Shown here: piece by piece, positions 25,751 through 34,638 of the stretch
How the letters are laid out: every line of letters begins with the position of its first letter
Position numbering within the stretch: position 1 is the first letter of the stretch
NCBI GenBank assembly: GCA_036490335.1
Contig: DASXEB010000019.1
Location: forward strand, 248,001-312,000
DNA length: 64,000 nt
Source of the DNA: Palsa-1392 sp036490335
GTDB lineage: Bacteria; Verrucomicrobiota; Verrucomicrobiia; Chthoniobacterales; UBA10450
Reading direction: 5' to 3'
The notes under the pieces: model-generated
Seen by the model: the letters and a program-made list of their open reading frames with translations, nothing else
Told to the model about the DNA's origin: nothing
Databases searched by the model: none
Translations under genes and position numbers: made by a program

Positions 25751-27502
25751 ATGACCAAGGAACAAATCGTCGATGTCCTCGAGACAATCGCGACGCTGCT
25801 CGAATTGCAGGAGGAAAACCCGTTCAAGATTCGCGCCTACACGAACGCCGCGCGCTCGATCGAGACCTGGGGCGGGAATTTGCGCGAGCACGCGGACGAA
25901 AATCGGCTCGAGGAAATTCCCGGCGTCGGCAAGGCGATCGCGGGCAAGATTTCCGAGCTTGCGCTGACCGGCTCATGCAAATTTTACGACGAACTGTGCG
26001 CCCAATTTCCGGCCGGCATTCTCGATCTCTTCTCGCTCCCGGGTTTGGGCGCGAAAAAGATCAAGGCGCTTTACGAAAAGCTCGGCGTCGGCTCGATCGC
26101 CGACCTCGCGCAGGCCTGCGCCGCCGGTCGCGTCGCCGAGCTGACCGGCTTTGGAAAAACAACTCAGGATCGCCTCGCGAAAACGATCGCCGATCGCGAA
26201 AAGCATGTCGGCAGCTTTTCGTTAGGCGCGGTCGCGGCCGAAGCGGAGCAGTTGCGCGAAGATTTGCGGCAGCTCCCGGACGCGCTTCACGTTTGCATCG
26301 CGGGAAGCTACCGGCGGCGGAAGGAAATCGTGCGCGATCTTGACTTCATCGTTGCGACGAAAAATCCCGACGACGTCACCGATGCATTCGTTAGGCACGA
26401 ACTGGTCGAGAGCGTGAGGGCGCGCGGCGCGACGAAGACAACCGTGCGTTTGCGCTCCGGAATTCAGGCCGACCTTCGCGTCGTGAGCGCGGCGGAATAT
26501 CCCTTCGCGCTCGGTTATTTCACCGGAAGCAAGGAGCACAACATCGTGCTGCGCAATCGCGCCCTGCAACGCGGCTGGACCTTGAATGAATATCGACTCG
26601 CTCCTGCCGCGGAAGGTGCGAAGAAAAAGCGGCCCGCCCAAGAGATCCCGCTCGTCCGCGATGAAGCAGAATTGTACCGCGCGCTTGGTCTCGATTTTGT
26701 GCCGCCGGAGTTGCGCGAAAATTGCGGCGAGATCGAAGCCGCCGCTGCGGGCAGGCTGCCGCGCCTGCTCGAGCCGGAAAACTTGCGCGGCACTTTTCAC
26801 TGCCACACGAGCGCGAGCGACGGCCGCAACTCGCTCGAGGAAATGGCCGCGGCCGCGCAGGACCTCGGCCTGCAATATCTCGGCATCGCCGACCACAGCC
26901 GCAGCTCGATCCAGGCCGGCGGTCTCGACCAGGCGCGGCTGCGCGCGCAAGGCGCGGCGATTCGCAAGCTGAACAAAAGCTTCGACGGCTTCCGTCTTTT
27001 TGCCGGCGTCGAATGCGACATCCTGCGCGACGGCTCGCTCGATTTCGACGACGAAACGTTAGGCGAACTCGACTTCGTCGTCGCGTCGGTGCATTCGGCC
27101 TTTCAATTGCCGGAAGCGGAGATGACGAAGCGCATCATTCGCGCGATCAGCAATCCGTTTGTCACCATGCTCGCGCATCCGACCGGCCGGCTTTTGCTCA
27201 AGCGCAACGGTTACGCCGTCGACATTCCCGCGATCCTCGCCGCCGCGGCTGCGACCGGCACTTGGATCGAGATCAACGCCGCGCCGAAACGCCTCGAGCT
27301 CGACTGGCGCTGGTGGCCGCGCGCGAAGGAAAAGGGAGTGAAGTGCGTGATCAATCCCGACGCGCACGGAGTGGAGCGGCTTCAGGAATTGTGGTTCGGC
27401 GTCGGCGTCGCGCGCAAAGGCTGGCTGACGAAGGACGACGTCGTGAACACCCTGCCGCTGGGCAAAATCGAGCGCGAGCTGCAGCGCAAGCGCGGTCGTT
27501 AG
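25751..27502 (+). CDS. polX: DNA polymerase/3'-5' exonuclease PolX
   Basis: About 583 residues. An N-terminal helix-hairpin-helix region (EEIPGVGKAIAGKI, FSLPGLGAKKIKALYEKLG) precedes the family X nucleotidyltransferase palm with GSYRRRKEIVRDLDFIVAT, which carries the catalytic acidic residues. The C-terminal PHP domain (about 340-570) has FHCHTSASDG, IADHS, GVECDI, LAHPTG and NPDAHG metal-binding motifs for exonuclease activity. It acts in base excision and gap repair. ATG 25751 is preferred over GTG 25742. The stop TAG lies inside a CGTTAGGC word. Confidence 0.95.
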   Translation: MTKEQIVDVLETIATLLELQEENPFKIRAYTNAARSIETWGGNLREHADENRLEEIPGVGKAIAGKISELALTGSCKFYDELCAQFPAGILDLFSLPGLGAKKIKALYEKLGVGSIADLAQACAAGRVAELTGFGKTTQDRLAKTIADREKHVGSFSLGAVAAEAEQLREDLRQLPDALHVCIAGSYRRRKEIVRDLDFIVATKNPDDVTDAFVRHELVESVRARGATKTTVRLRSGIQADLRVVSAAEYPFALGYFTGSKEHNIVLRNRALQRGWTLNEYRLAPAAEGAKKKRPAQEIPLVRDEAELYRALGLDFVPPELRENCGEIEAAAAGRLPRLLEPENLRGTFHCHTSASDGRNSLEEMAAAAQDLGLQYLGIADHSRSSIQAGGLDQARLRAQGAAIRKLNKSFDGFRLFAGVECDILRDGSLDFDDETLGELDFVVASVHSAFQLPEAEMTKRIIRAISNPFVTMLAHPTGRLLLKRNGYAVDIPAILAAAAATGTWIEINAAPKRLELDWRWWPRAKEKGVKCVINPDAHGVERLQELWFGVGVARKGWLTKDDVVNTLPLGKIERELQRKRGR

Positions 27503-28308
27503 GCAACGGTTTCGCGTTGGGGCAGGAACATGGTCAGACATTTGCAGGCGCCGCCGGCTTTGAGGAATTCCGACATCGGCAGCGGATGACAATGGAAGCC
27601 GCGGTCGCCTAACGACTCCATCAATCGCGGCGCGCCTTCCGGGAGGACGACGTCGCGCTCGAGCACGACCGCGTTACAGGAGAAATGCGCCGCTTCCTCC
27701 TCGACCACCTCGATCAGGTTCGGGACGTGGTCGTGGATCGTGCGCTGGCCGTATTCGTCGAAGGCCGCCGGGAACCAGACCGCGCCGCCATCGGTCAGCG
27801 GACAGAAGCAGGTGTCGAGATGATAAAAGCGCGGATCGACCAGCTCGACCGAGATGACGAGGCACTTCAACATTTCGCCGACAGTGCGGTGCGCGACGAC
27901 GTCGGAGCGAAACTTGTAGCCGCAGAAAAGCGCGTCGCCGGCGAAGAGCGCGTCGCCTTCGCCTTCGAAGAATTGATCGTTAGGCAGCCAGACGACCTCG
28001 TAACCGTGCTGCGCCATCCAATCGGCAAAGAGCGGCGCTTCGCCGGCCCGTTCCGCGTGCCGAAAATTGCTCGGGATGAATTTCCTCCCGATCGTCAGGC
28101 CGGCATTGGCGGTGAAGACCATGTCGGGCAGCTTCGGCACCGGCGGGACGAGATGGATCTGGCAGCCGAGACTGCGCAGCTTCTCGTGCAGCCCGCGCCA
28201 TTGCGCCTTCACCACGGGCGTGTCGGCGCCGCGGGCGCGGCTCATCCACGGGTTGATCTCGTATTCGATGCCGTAATGGTCTGGCGGACAAAGGAGCAGT
28301 TCGCGCAT
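27499..28308 (-). CDS. Amidinotransferase-fold arginine hydrolase (ArgZ/DDAH-like)
   Basis: A 269-residue protein of the guanidine-modifying enzyme family. The conserved points are NPWMSR near residue 20, PDMVFTANAGL, the GEGDALFAG acidic segment, FYHLDTCFCPL with the catalytic His, and GGACKCLTMFL with the likely catalytic Cys257. In cyanobacterial AgrE a domain of this family converts arginine to ornithine and ammonia and is fused to an ornithine cyclodeaminase. Here the cyclodeaminase-type protein is the next gene upstream on the same strand, 19 bases away. Arginine dihydrolase is therefore the best guess; dimethylarginine hydrolase is an alternative. Confidence 0.8.
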   Translation of the reverse strand: MRELLLCPPDHYGIEYEINPWMSRARGADTPVVKAQWRGLHEKLRSLGCQIHLVPPVPKLPDMVFTANAGLTIGRKFIPSNFRHAERAGEAPLFADWMAQHGYEVVWLPNDQFFEGEGDALFAGDALFCGYKFRSDVVAHRTVGEMLKCLVISVELVDPRFYHLDTCFCPLTDGGAVWFPAAFDEYGQRTIHDHVPNLIEVVEEEAAHFSCNAVVLERDVVLPEGAPRLMESLGDRGFHCHPLPMSEFLKAGGACKCLTMFLPQRETVA

Positions 28309-28327
28309 ATTTCCCCCTAACGAATGC

Positions 28328-29554
28328 CTAACGACCCTGGGCCGCGATGCAATCGGTCAGCTCGCGCAGGAACGGCTCGAGATCGGTCACGAGCCCGATC
28401 GCCTGGAACGTCCCGCGATCGGTCAGCTTCGTCACCACCCCGGGATTAATGTCGACGCAGATCGTGCGCACGGTCGCGGGGAGAAGATTGCCCACCGCGA
28501 TCGAGTGCAACATCGTGCCCATCATCATCGCGATCGTGACCCCGTCGAGCTTCGCCCGCATCGCCTTTTGCGCCTCGAGCACGTCGGTAATGACATCGGG
28601 CAGCGGGCCGTCGTCGCGGATCGAGCCGGCGAGGACGTAATCGATCCCGTGCCGCACGCAACTGTGCATGATGCCGCGCTTGAGCAGGCCGCGCTCGACC
28701 GCCGGGCGGATGCCGCCCGCGCTCCGGATGACGTTGATCGCGCGCATGTGATTCTCGTGGCCGGACTCGGCGAGCGAACCTTTCTCGAGGAAGACGCCGA
28801 GCGACGTGCCGAAAAGCGCGTTCTCGATGTCGTGAGTCGCGAGGGCGTTGCCGGCGAAAAGCAGATTGACGTAGCCCCACTCGATCAGCTTCTCGAAATG
28901 CTCGGCCGCGCCGGTGTGGACGATGGCGGGGCCGCCGACGACGAGGATCCGGCCGTTCTCGTCGCGGGCGCGGCGGAACTCGCGCGCGATCTCGCGGATG
29001 ACGGCGGTCTTCGGTTTCTCGATCGAAACGTTGCTCGCCATGAACTCGAAGACATCGGCGCGCGCGGTCGAGCGCTGGAGCGGGACGACCCGGATGCCCT
29101 GGTGACCGACGACCACCTCCTGGCCTTTTTTGACGCTGTAGAACTTCGTCGCGGTCGCGGCTTTCGCCCTGCGGTCGACCACGATTGCGCTGTCCATGAG
29201 CGCGGGATGGACTTCGATTTCACCGTCGTCGAGCTGGACAAAGGTCTGCTGGTTGGTCGTGACGTAAAACTGCTCCGGGAAAACCCCGTCGGCCGGCGCG
29301 ACTGCCAGCTCGACGCTCTTTTTCTCGATCACCTCGGCCCCGTGCTGGCGCAGGCGCAGGATCAACTCGTCGAGCGACTCGGCGGAGGGCCCGGTCACCT
29401 CGATCCGGGCAAAACTCTGGTCGGTGCGCTGTTCGCCGATGCGGACTTCGCCGATCTTGAAGGTGCCGCCGTGGGTGATGATCTCGTCCAGCACCTTGGG
29501 CAGGATGAGTGAGTCGATGATGTGCCCGCGGAGCTCGATCGTTTCGGAAAGCAT
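28328..29554 (-). CDS. LOR/SDH-domain ornithine cyclodeaminase-type protein
   Basis: A 408-residue protein with the TIGR00300-type LOR/SDH region throughout: ELRGHIIDSLILPKVLDEI, FPEQFYVTTN, VVGGPAIVHTGA, GYVNLLFAGNALATHDIE, GTSLG and NVIRSAGGIRPAVERG. In archaea and in cyanobacterial AgrE this domain converts ornithine to proline and ammonia using NAD. It is followed directly by the amidinotransferase-fold gene, so the pair probably runs arginine to ornithine to proline. Array B lies upstream. Confidence 0.85.
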   Translation of the reverse strand: MLSETIELRGHIIDSLILPKVLDEIITHGGTFKIGEVRIGEQRTDQSFARIEVTGPSAESLDELILRLRQHGAEVIEKKSVELAVAPADGVFPEQFYVTTNQQTFVQLDDGEIEVHPALMDSAIVVDRRAKAATATKFYSVKKGQEVVVGHQGIRVVPLQRSTARADVFEFMASNVSIEKPKTAVIREIAREFRRARDENGRILVVGGPAIVHTGAAEHFEKLIEWGYVNLLFAGNALATHDIENALFGTSLGVFLEKGSLAESGHENHMRAINVIRSAGGIRPAVERGLLKRGIMHSCVRHGIDYVLAGSIRDDGPLPDVITDVLEAQKAMRAKLDGVTIAMMMGTMLHSIAVGNLLPATVRTICVDINPGVVTKLTDRGTFQAIGLVTDLEPFLRELTDCIAAQGR

Positions 29555-29650
29555 CGGCCGAATCTAGCCGAGGAAGTCGCCCGCGCCAGTGCGACCCGGC
29601 CTTGGCCCGGGCGCAAGGGGCTCCCTGCGGGGGGAATTCCGGTCGATTCT

Positions 29651-30007
29651 GGAGGTTGCGAGACCGGTCTCGGAGATTGCAAGGCCGGCCTTGGAGAATG
29701 GGAGGCCGATCTAATAGAATGGGAGGTCGGTCTAACAGATTGCGAGGCCGACCAAACGTTTTGGGAGACCGGTCAAACGTTTTGGGAGATCGGTCAAACG
29801 TTTTGCGAGACCGGTCAAACGTTTTGGGAGACCGGTCAAATGTTTCGCGAGACCGGTCAAACGTTTTGCGAGACCGATCAAACGTTTCGCGAGACCGATC
29901 AAACGTTTTGGGAGACCGGTCAAACGTTTCGGGAGACCGATCAAACGTTTCGCGAGACCGGTCAAACGTTTTGGGAGACCGGTCAAACGTTTTGGGAAAC
30001 CGGCCTT
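29651..30007. repeat. 21-bp-period tandem array B (17 units)
   Basis: Seventeen contiguous 21-base units. The last twelve are nearly identical around ACGTTTTGGGAGACCGGTCA, with variants TTTCGCGAG and GATCA; the first five are diverged. There are no spacers, so it is not a CRISPR array. All three plus-strand frames stay mostly open; one reads heptapeptides such as TFWETGQ and TFRETDQ, another RSNVLGD. No ribosome site or domain supports coding. It lies between the Pal-like gene (end at 30037) and the LOR/SDH gene start (29554). The gradient from diverged to uniform copies suggests recent expansion at the right side. Confidence 0.9.
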
Positions 30008-30036
30008 TTTTCGCCAATCACCCCCGGCGGAGCCTC

Positions 30037-30564
30037 CTACTTGATCACGCCGATCTCGGCCCGGCGATTCTTCGCCCAGGCTTCCTCGTTCGAGGCGGGA
30101 TCGGCCGGCATGTCCGCGCCGAAACTGACCGTCTGGATGTTTTGCGCGTTCGCCCCGCCCGCGATCAGCGCCTCGCGGACCGACTCGGCCCGGCGCTCGC
30201 CGAGAGCGCGGTTGTATTCCGGCGTGCCGCGCTCGTCGGTGAAGCCGGCGATGATGATCTGGCTGTTGCTCTGTTTCAAAAAGCCGGCGAGCTGCCCGAT
30301 CTTCCCGTTCTCGGAGGGCCGGATGTTCTGGCTGTCGAAGTCGAAATAAATCGGGGCGAATTGCTGCCGGTCGACGTTCGGGCTCATGAAGGAGGTGCCG
30401 CCGGCGGGCCGGTCGGGCAGGGGGGTGCCGTTGACGTAATCGCCGGTGTTGCCGGCGCCGGCTTCGCCGCCGTTTTTCGAGCCGCAACCGGTCAGGCAGA
30501 GGCTGGCGAGGGCAAGCGGGAGCATGAGGCGGACGAGGATAAAACCTGGAGATTTGTTCTTCAT
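30037..30564 (-). CDS. Pal/OmpA-family outer-membrane lipoprotein
   Basis: A 175-residue lipoprotein: hydrophobic leader ending in lipobox LTGC (Cys about residue 27), then a linker and an OmpA-like peptidoglycan-binding domain with PIYFDFDSQNIRPSE, AGFTDERGTPEYNRALGERRAESV and KNRRAEIGV. Pal links the outer membrane to peptidoglycan. No tol genes are adjacent. ATG 30564 is chosen because the lipoprotein signal starts there. Confidence 0.92.
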   Translation of the reverse strand: MKNKSPGFILVRLMLPLALASLCLTGCGSKNGGEAGAGNTGDYVNGTPLPDRPAGGTSFMSPNVDRQQFAPIYFDFDSQNIRPSENGKIGQLAGFLKQSNSQIIIAGFTDERGTPEYNRALGERRAESVREALIAGGANAQNIQTVSFGADMPADPASNEEAWAKNRRAEIGVIK

Positions 30565-30628
30565 AATGGGCGTGCCCGAGCTTAACGGCAGGGCGCGGTC
30601 GCGCAAGGCGGGGTCGCGGCGCGGTTCG

Positions 30629-31531
30629 TCAGGCGTCTTTTTTCTCGGCCGCGAAGCCGTGGAAGAGCCGGTGGAAGAATCCGCCCTCGGCGTCTTCGTC
30701 GTCGGTGATCTTGCCGGCGCGCGCGACCAGGACCGGGCAGTCGGCGCGGTTCAAGATGCCGCGGGTCAGGTCGCCCATTATATAATGGCGAAAGGTGCCG
30801 CGGGCCTGCGAGGTGCCGGTGACGATGAAGTCGTGGTCGCCCTCGCGCACTTCGTCGAAGATCTGGTCGAGGGCGAGGCCGTGCCGGACGCGGACTTCGG
30901 TTTTGACGCCGATTTTCTCGAGGCTCTCTTTTTGCCCGCGCAAGTTGAGGCCGAGCTCGGAGTCGGAGGCGAGCAAACGCTCAACGTCTTCTTCCATCCG
31001 GACGAGGTTGGCGTATATCGCGGGCGGCTCCGCCATGACGTGGAGGAGGGTGACGGTGGCGCCGACGCATTGGGCGATCTCGCCCGCAAGCTGGACGGCG
31101 TCGTCGATGTAATGTTTGCCGCCGGTGCAGACGAGCATGCGCCCGATGCGATCGCAGGCCCCGATCGCGACCACGACGGGCGGGGGAACGGCTTTGATGA
31201 CTTCGTAGGTTTTTTCCGGCCGCCAATAAAGGCCGCCGGTGCCTTTGCGCCGCGCGCCGATGATGGCGAAGTCGTATTCCGTGCTCGTGGTTTCGGCGAG
31301 AATCTGGCGGATCGGTTCGCCGGTGCGGACGACGACGTTGGGCGCGAGGCCTTGGGCGCGGAGCATCTTCGCCTCGGAGTCGAGCGCGCGTTGCAACGGC
31401 TCTTCGTCGCCGGCTTTTTCGGCGATGCCTAACAATGTCACGGTGGACTGGCAGGGTCCGGCGAGCAGTCCGCCGAGCCGGGTCGGGTTGTCGGCCGGAT
31501 CGGTTCCGTCGCTGCAAATCAGAATGTGCAT
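30629..31531 (-). CDS. Tandem universal stress protein
   Basis: A 300-residue protein with two UspA-like halves. The first begins MHILICSDGTDPADNPTRL and ends near residue 140 (FAIIGARRKGTGGLYW); the second begins MLVCTGGKHYIDDAVQLAG and contains DFIVTGTSQARGTFRHYIMGDLTRGIL and CPVLVAR. The GxxRxGxxxxxxG-like ATP-binding loop is partly altered. The TauE-like gene stops seven bases upstream, so they may be co-transcribed. Confidence 0.85.
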   Translation of the reverse strand: MHILICSDGTDPADNPTRLGGLLAGPCQSTVTLLGIAEKAGDEEPLQRALDSEAKMLRAQGLAPNVVVRTGEPIRQILAETTSTEYDFAIIGARRKGTGGLYWRPEKTYEVIKAVPPPVVVAIGACDRIGRMLVCTGGKHYIDDAVQLAGEIAQCVGATVTLLHVMAEPPAIYANLVRMEEDVERLLASDSELGLNLRGQKESLEKIGVKTEVRVRHGLALDQIFDEVREGDHDFIVTGTSQARGTFRHYIMGDLTRGILNRADCPVLVARAGKITDDEDAEGGFFHRLFHGFAAEKKDA

Positions 31532-31538
31532 GAGGCGC

Positions 31539-32483
31539 TCAAAGCTTGTTGCCGGTAAATAAAGTGTAGAGGACGATGGCCACGCCGATCAATGGCAGCG
31601 GGACAAAAAAGAGGCGGATTTTTGGCCCGGCAAAATATTGGGTGAGGATGGCGCCGATCTGCGCGCCGATGGCCGCGCCGGTGTTCATGACGAGCGCGAC
31701 GAGGATGTCGACGTTGCCTTTAATCGCATGGCTGAAGGTGCCGTAGCTGGCCGAGATGATGATCTCGAAGAGATCGGTCCCAACCGCGAGATGGGTCGGA
31801 ATTCCAAGCACGTAAACCATCATCGGCATGCGGATGTAGCCCGCGCCGCCGCCGAGAAATCCGCTGAACAATCCGCCGATGAACGAGACGACGACGATGA
31901 CCCAGAGCGAGATCGATTTCACGCCCGAGGTCGGGAGCGAAATCATCGGCCAAAGCGGAATGCGATGGATCGCGCTGGTCACGCCGCTGAAGGAGGAGAC
32001 GTCGGCCGAATCTTTCTTGCCGCGCTTTTTTTTGCCGCCGGAAGTCTTGCGCTGCTGGCGCAAAGTCTTCCAGCTTTCCCAAACCATGAAGGTCGAGATG
32101 CTGAAATAAATGATGATCGAAATGATGCTGACGACGAAGTCGACGTCGCCGCGCCGCTTCAAAAGCTGGATCAGTTGCGCGCCGCATTCCGCACCCGCGA
32201 TCGTGCCCGTCGCCATGATGAACCCGAGCCGCAGGTCGACGTTGCCGAGCGCGCGATGACGTTTCGCGGCCACGACCGATTTGCCGACGATGTGGGCGAG
32301 GTCGGTGCCGACGGCGTAATTCCAATGCATCCCGACCGCGCGCAACGCCGGCCCGGCGATGAAGCTCCCGCCGACGCCGAAAAAGCCGCCAAGAACGCCG
32401 ATCAAAAATCCAATGATGACGAGGTAAACCGGACTGATGTCCGTCCCCGAGATCGGGAAATGCATCGCGAGCAGCGTGATCAT
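31539..32483 (-). CDS. TSUP family (TauE/SafE-like) anion exporter/permease
   Basis: About 314 residues with roughly eight membrane segments. The duplicated glycine-rich segments VLGGFFGVGGSFIAGPAL and GLFSGFLGGGAGYIRMPMMVYV are the hallmark of the TSUP/DUF81 family, which moves sulfite, sulfonates or other small organosulfur anions. ATG 32483 overlaps the stop of the small membrane protein gene as ATGA. Substrate unknown. Confidence 0.88.
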   Translation of the reverse strand: MITLLAMHFPISGTDISPVYLVIIGFLIGVLGGFFGVGGSFIAGPALRAVGMHWNYAVGTDLAHIVGKSVVAAKRHRALGNVDLRLGFIMATGTIAGAECGAQLIQLLKRRGDVDFVVSIISIIIYFSISTFMVWESWKTLRQQRKTSGGKKKRGKKDSADVSSFSGVTSAIHRIPLWPMISLPTSGVKSISLWVIVVVSFIGGLFSGFLGGGAGYIRMPMMVYVLGIPTHLAVGTDLFEIIISASYGTFSHAIKGNVDILVALVMNTGAAIGAQIGAILTQYFAGPKIRLFFVPLPLIGVAIVLYTLFTGNKL

Positions 32484-32722
32484 TCCGAGCGCCCGCGCAA
32501 AAGGCGGATGAGAAAGGTCGTGACCCATTCGAGCGCGACCGCCTGCCCGATGATGAGCGCGATTGAGACCAGCCCGTAAATGCGGATGCTCGATTTATCG
32601 AGATGGAAAAGCCAGCCCGCGAGGAAATGGAGGACCAGGAAATAATAGGCGACCACGAGCACCGCGTAGATCGCGAGCTCGATGCCGAAGGAAAAAAAAG
32701 TCTTGCGCGTTTCAGCCTTCAT
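32480..32722 (-). CDS. Small two-helix membrane protein
   Basis: An 80-residue protein with two hydrophobic helices (about residues 13-37, LAIYAVLVVAYYFLVLHFLAG, reduced here, and 45-72). It is coupled by an ATGA overlap to the TSUP permease and is likely its accessory or partner. No named family recognised. Confidence 0.75.
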   Translation of the reverse strand: MKAETRKTFFSFGIELAIYAVLVVAYYFLVLHFLAGWLFHLDKSSIRIYGLVSIALIIGQAVALEWVTTFLIRLLRGRSE

Positions 32723-32850
32723 GATCGCTCTACGGGCAGGATTTGATCCGCGTCATATCGTGGCGAGGGTGGCGAAGCGTCAACCGAAAAACCTTTGCGT
32801 GCGGAACGATTCTTTTTACCTTCGGAAGCTCAAATTACACCGGAAAAATT

Positions 32851-33084
32851 ATGGCTGATGTCGCAAACAAGTATGCCGAAAACGTCGAAGGGAAATTCTA
32901 CGTCGACGATCAATGCATCGACTGCGATCTCTGTCGCGAGACCGCGCCGGCCAATTTCAAGCGCAACGACGACGGCGGCCATTCCTACGTTTACAAACAG
33001 GCCGAGACTCCGGAGGAAGAAGCGCTCTGCAAGGAAGCGATGGAAGGCTGCCCGGTCGAGGCGATCGGCAACGACGGCGTCTGA
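32851..33084 (+). CDS. [4Fe-4S] ferredoxin
   Basis: A 77-residue ferredoxin with CIDCDLCRETAP and a later CKEAMEGCPVEAI, giving CxxCxxC plus the distal CP for a single cubane cluster and one spare Cys. The frame is open upstream, but the protein family begins at ATG 32851. It is an electron carrier for unknown partners; thiD follows 51 bases later. Confidence 0.9.
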   Translation: MADVANKYAENVEGKFYVDDQCIDCDLCRETAPANFKRNDDGGHSYVYKQAETPEEEALCKEAMEGCPVEAIGNDGV

Positions 33085-33135
33085 CGAATTGCGGCCGCCG
33101 CTTCGCCTAACGATGCCGCGACGCCCCGCCTGACG

Positions 33136-33942
33136 ATGGCGAGCGAACGCAATCCGCCCGTCGCCCTCACGATCGCCGGCTCCGATTCCAGCGCCGGCGC
33201 CGGGCTCCAGGCCGACCTGAAAACTTTCGCCGCGCTCGGCGTTTACGGCCTCACCGTCTGCACCTGCGTCGTCGCCGAAGTGCCGGGAAAAGTTTCGCGC
33301 ATCTCCGCAGTCGAGCCGGAAAACGTCCGCGCCCAGCTCGAGTTGCTGCTCGCAAATTTTCCCGTCGCCGCGATCAAGACCGGGCTGCTATTTTCCGCCG
33401 AGATCGTCGCGCTCGTCGCCGAAATTTTGCAAACGCGGGCGAAAAAAATCCCGCTCGTGATCGATCCGGTGATGATCGCGACGAGCGGCGATCGCCTGCT
33501 CGACCCGGCCGCGATCGAGATCTATCGCGAACGTCTTTTTCCCCTCGCGACCATCGTGACACCAAACATGGACGAGGCCGCCGCCCTAACGAGTCTCAGT
33601 GTCGCGAGTCTCGGCGAAATGCGCATCGCCGGCGAAGAACTGCGAGCGAAATACAACGTGCCGTTTCTGGTCAAAGGCGGTCATCTGCGCGGCGATCGCG
33701 CGACCGATTTGCTCTTCGATGGCGCGACGCCGAGGGAATTTTCCACAAACAAGATCGCCGGCGTCGCGACTCACGGCACCGGCTGCACCTATTCGGCCGC
33801 GATCGCCGCCGGCCTCGCGCGCGGCCTCGCGCTCGAACCGGCAATCGCGCGCGCGAAGGAGTTCGTTAGGCGCGCAATCGCGGAACATTTCGTCTGGCCG
33901 AGTTCGTTAGGCGAAATCCAGGCGCTTAATCAGAAATCATAA
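33136..33942 (+). CDS. thiD: Hydroxymethylpyrimidine (phosphate) kinase ThiD
   Basis: A 268-residue ribokinase-fold enzyme. AGSDSSAGAGLQADLKTFAALG at the N-terminus and GVATHGTGCTYSAAIAAGLARG (with the anion-hole Gly-Thr-Gly-Cys) at the C-terminus are characteristic. It phosphorylates HMP and HMP-P for thiamine synthesis. No thiamine riboswitch is visible in the 51 bases before it. It overlaps the 3' end of rnc by six bases, tail to tail. Confidence 0.93.
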   Translation: MASERNPPVALTIAGSDSSAGAGLQADLKTFAALGVYGLTVCTCVVAEVPGKVSRISAVEPENVRAQLELLLANFPVAAIKTGLLFSAEIVALVAEILQTRAKKIPLVIDPVMIATSGDRLLDPAAIEIYRERLFPLATIVTPNMDEAAALTSLSVASLGEMRIAGEELRAKYNVPFLVKGGHLRGDRATDLLFDGATPREFSTNKIAGVATHGTGCTYSAAIAAGLARGLALEPAIARAKEFVRRAIAEHFVWPSSLGEIQALNQKS

Positions 33943-34632
33943 CGACTCTTTTTTCCGCCAGCTTTGCTCTTTCAAAGCCGCGAGCGCGGCCGCAGTCTCC
34001 GCCTGTTTTTTGCTTCGGCCGGTTCCTTCGCCGAGCACCACGTTTTCCCAAAGCACGCGGACGGCGAAAGTCTTTTCATGTTCGCGGCCTTCCGTTGACA
34101 ACAATTCGTAAACCGGGCTGCGCGGCGAAATCGCCTGAAGAATTTCCTGCAACTGGCCTTTGGGATTTATTTCGAGCGGTTCGTCTTCGAGGCTTTCCAG
34201 TTCCGCCGCTATCTCGCGCAAAATAAAATCGCGCGCGGCCTCGAAACCGCCATCGAGATAAAGCGCGCCTAACAATGCCTCAAACGCGTCCGCCAGATTC
34301 GACGCGCGCGCGCGACCGCCGCTCGCTTCCTCGCCGCGGCCGAGGGCAAGATGCCGCCCGAGCTCGAGTCGCTCCGCATGCAGACGGAGCGCTTCGCGCG
34401 AAACAATACGCGCGCGCCGAGTCGTTAGGCGGCCCTCCGGCGCGTCGGCGAATCGCGCAAAAAGATTCTCCGTGATGACGAGCTGGAGCACGGCATCGCC
34501 GAGAAATTCCAGACGCTGATTGTCGAAGTGTCCGCGTTTTTTTTCGTGGCGCACGCTCGGATGCGTGAGCGCTTCGGCGAGCAACTCCGGGTTGCGAAAG
34601 TGATGCCCGATGCGCTCCTCCAGCGGATGCAC
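33937..34632 (-). CDS. rnc: Ribonuclease III
   Basis: A 231-residue double-strand RNase. The catalytic signature NQRLEFLGDAVLQLVI is present, followed by the second acidic helix ALLGALYLDGGFEAA. A C-terminal dsRNA-binding domain begins near residue 160 (NPKGQLQEILQ) and ends GRSKKQAETAAALAALKE. It processes rRNA and structured RNAs. It sits six bases downstream of the S41-like gene. Confidence 0.96.
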   Translation of the reverse strand: MHPLEERIGHHFRNPELLAEALTHPSVRHEKKRGHFDNQRLEFLGDAVLQLVITENLFARFADAPEGRLTTRRARIVSREALRLHAERLELGRHLALGRGEEASGGRARASNLADAFEALLGALYLDGGFEAARDFILREIAAELESLEDEPLEINPKGQLQEILQAISPRSPVYELLSTEGREHEKTFAVRVLWENVVLGEGTGRSKKQAETAAALAALKEQSWRKKESL

Positions 34633-34638
34633 GACTCG

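Noticed and set aside
29651..30007. CRISPR array
   Set aside because: Units are contiguous 21-mers with no spacers and no cas genes are present.
33085..33135. Thiamine riboswitch before thiD
   Set aside because: Only about 50 bases separate the genes and no conserved riboswitch core is visible.
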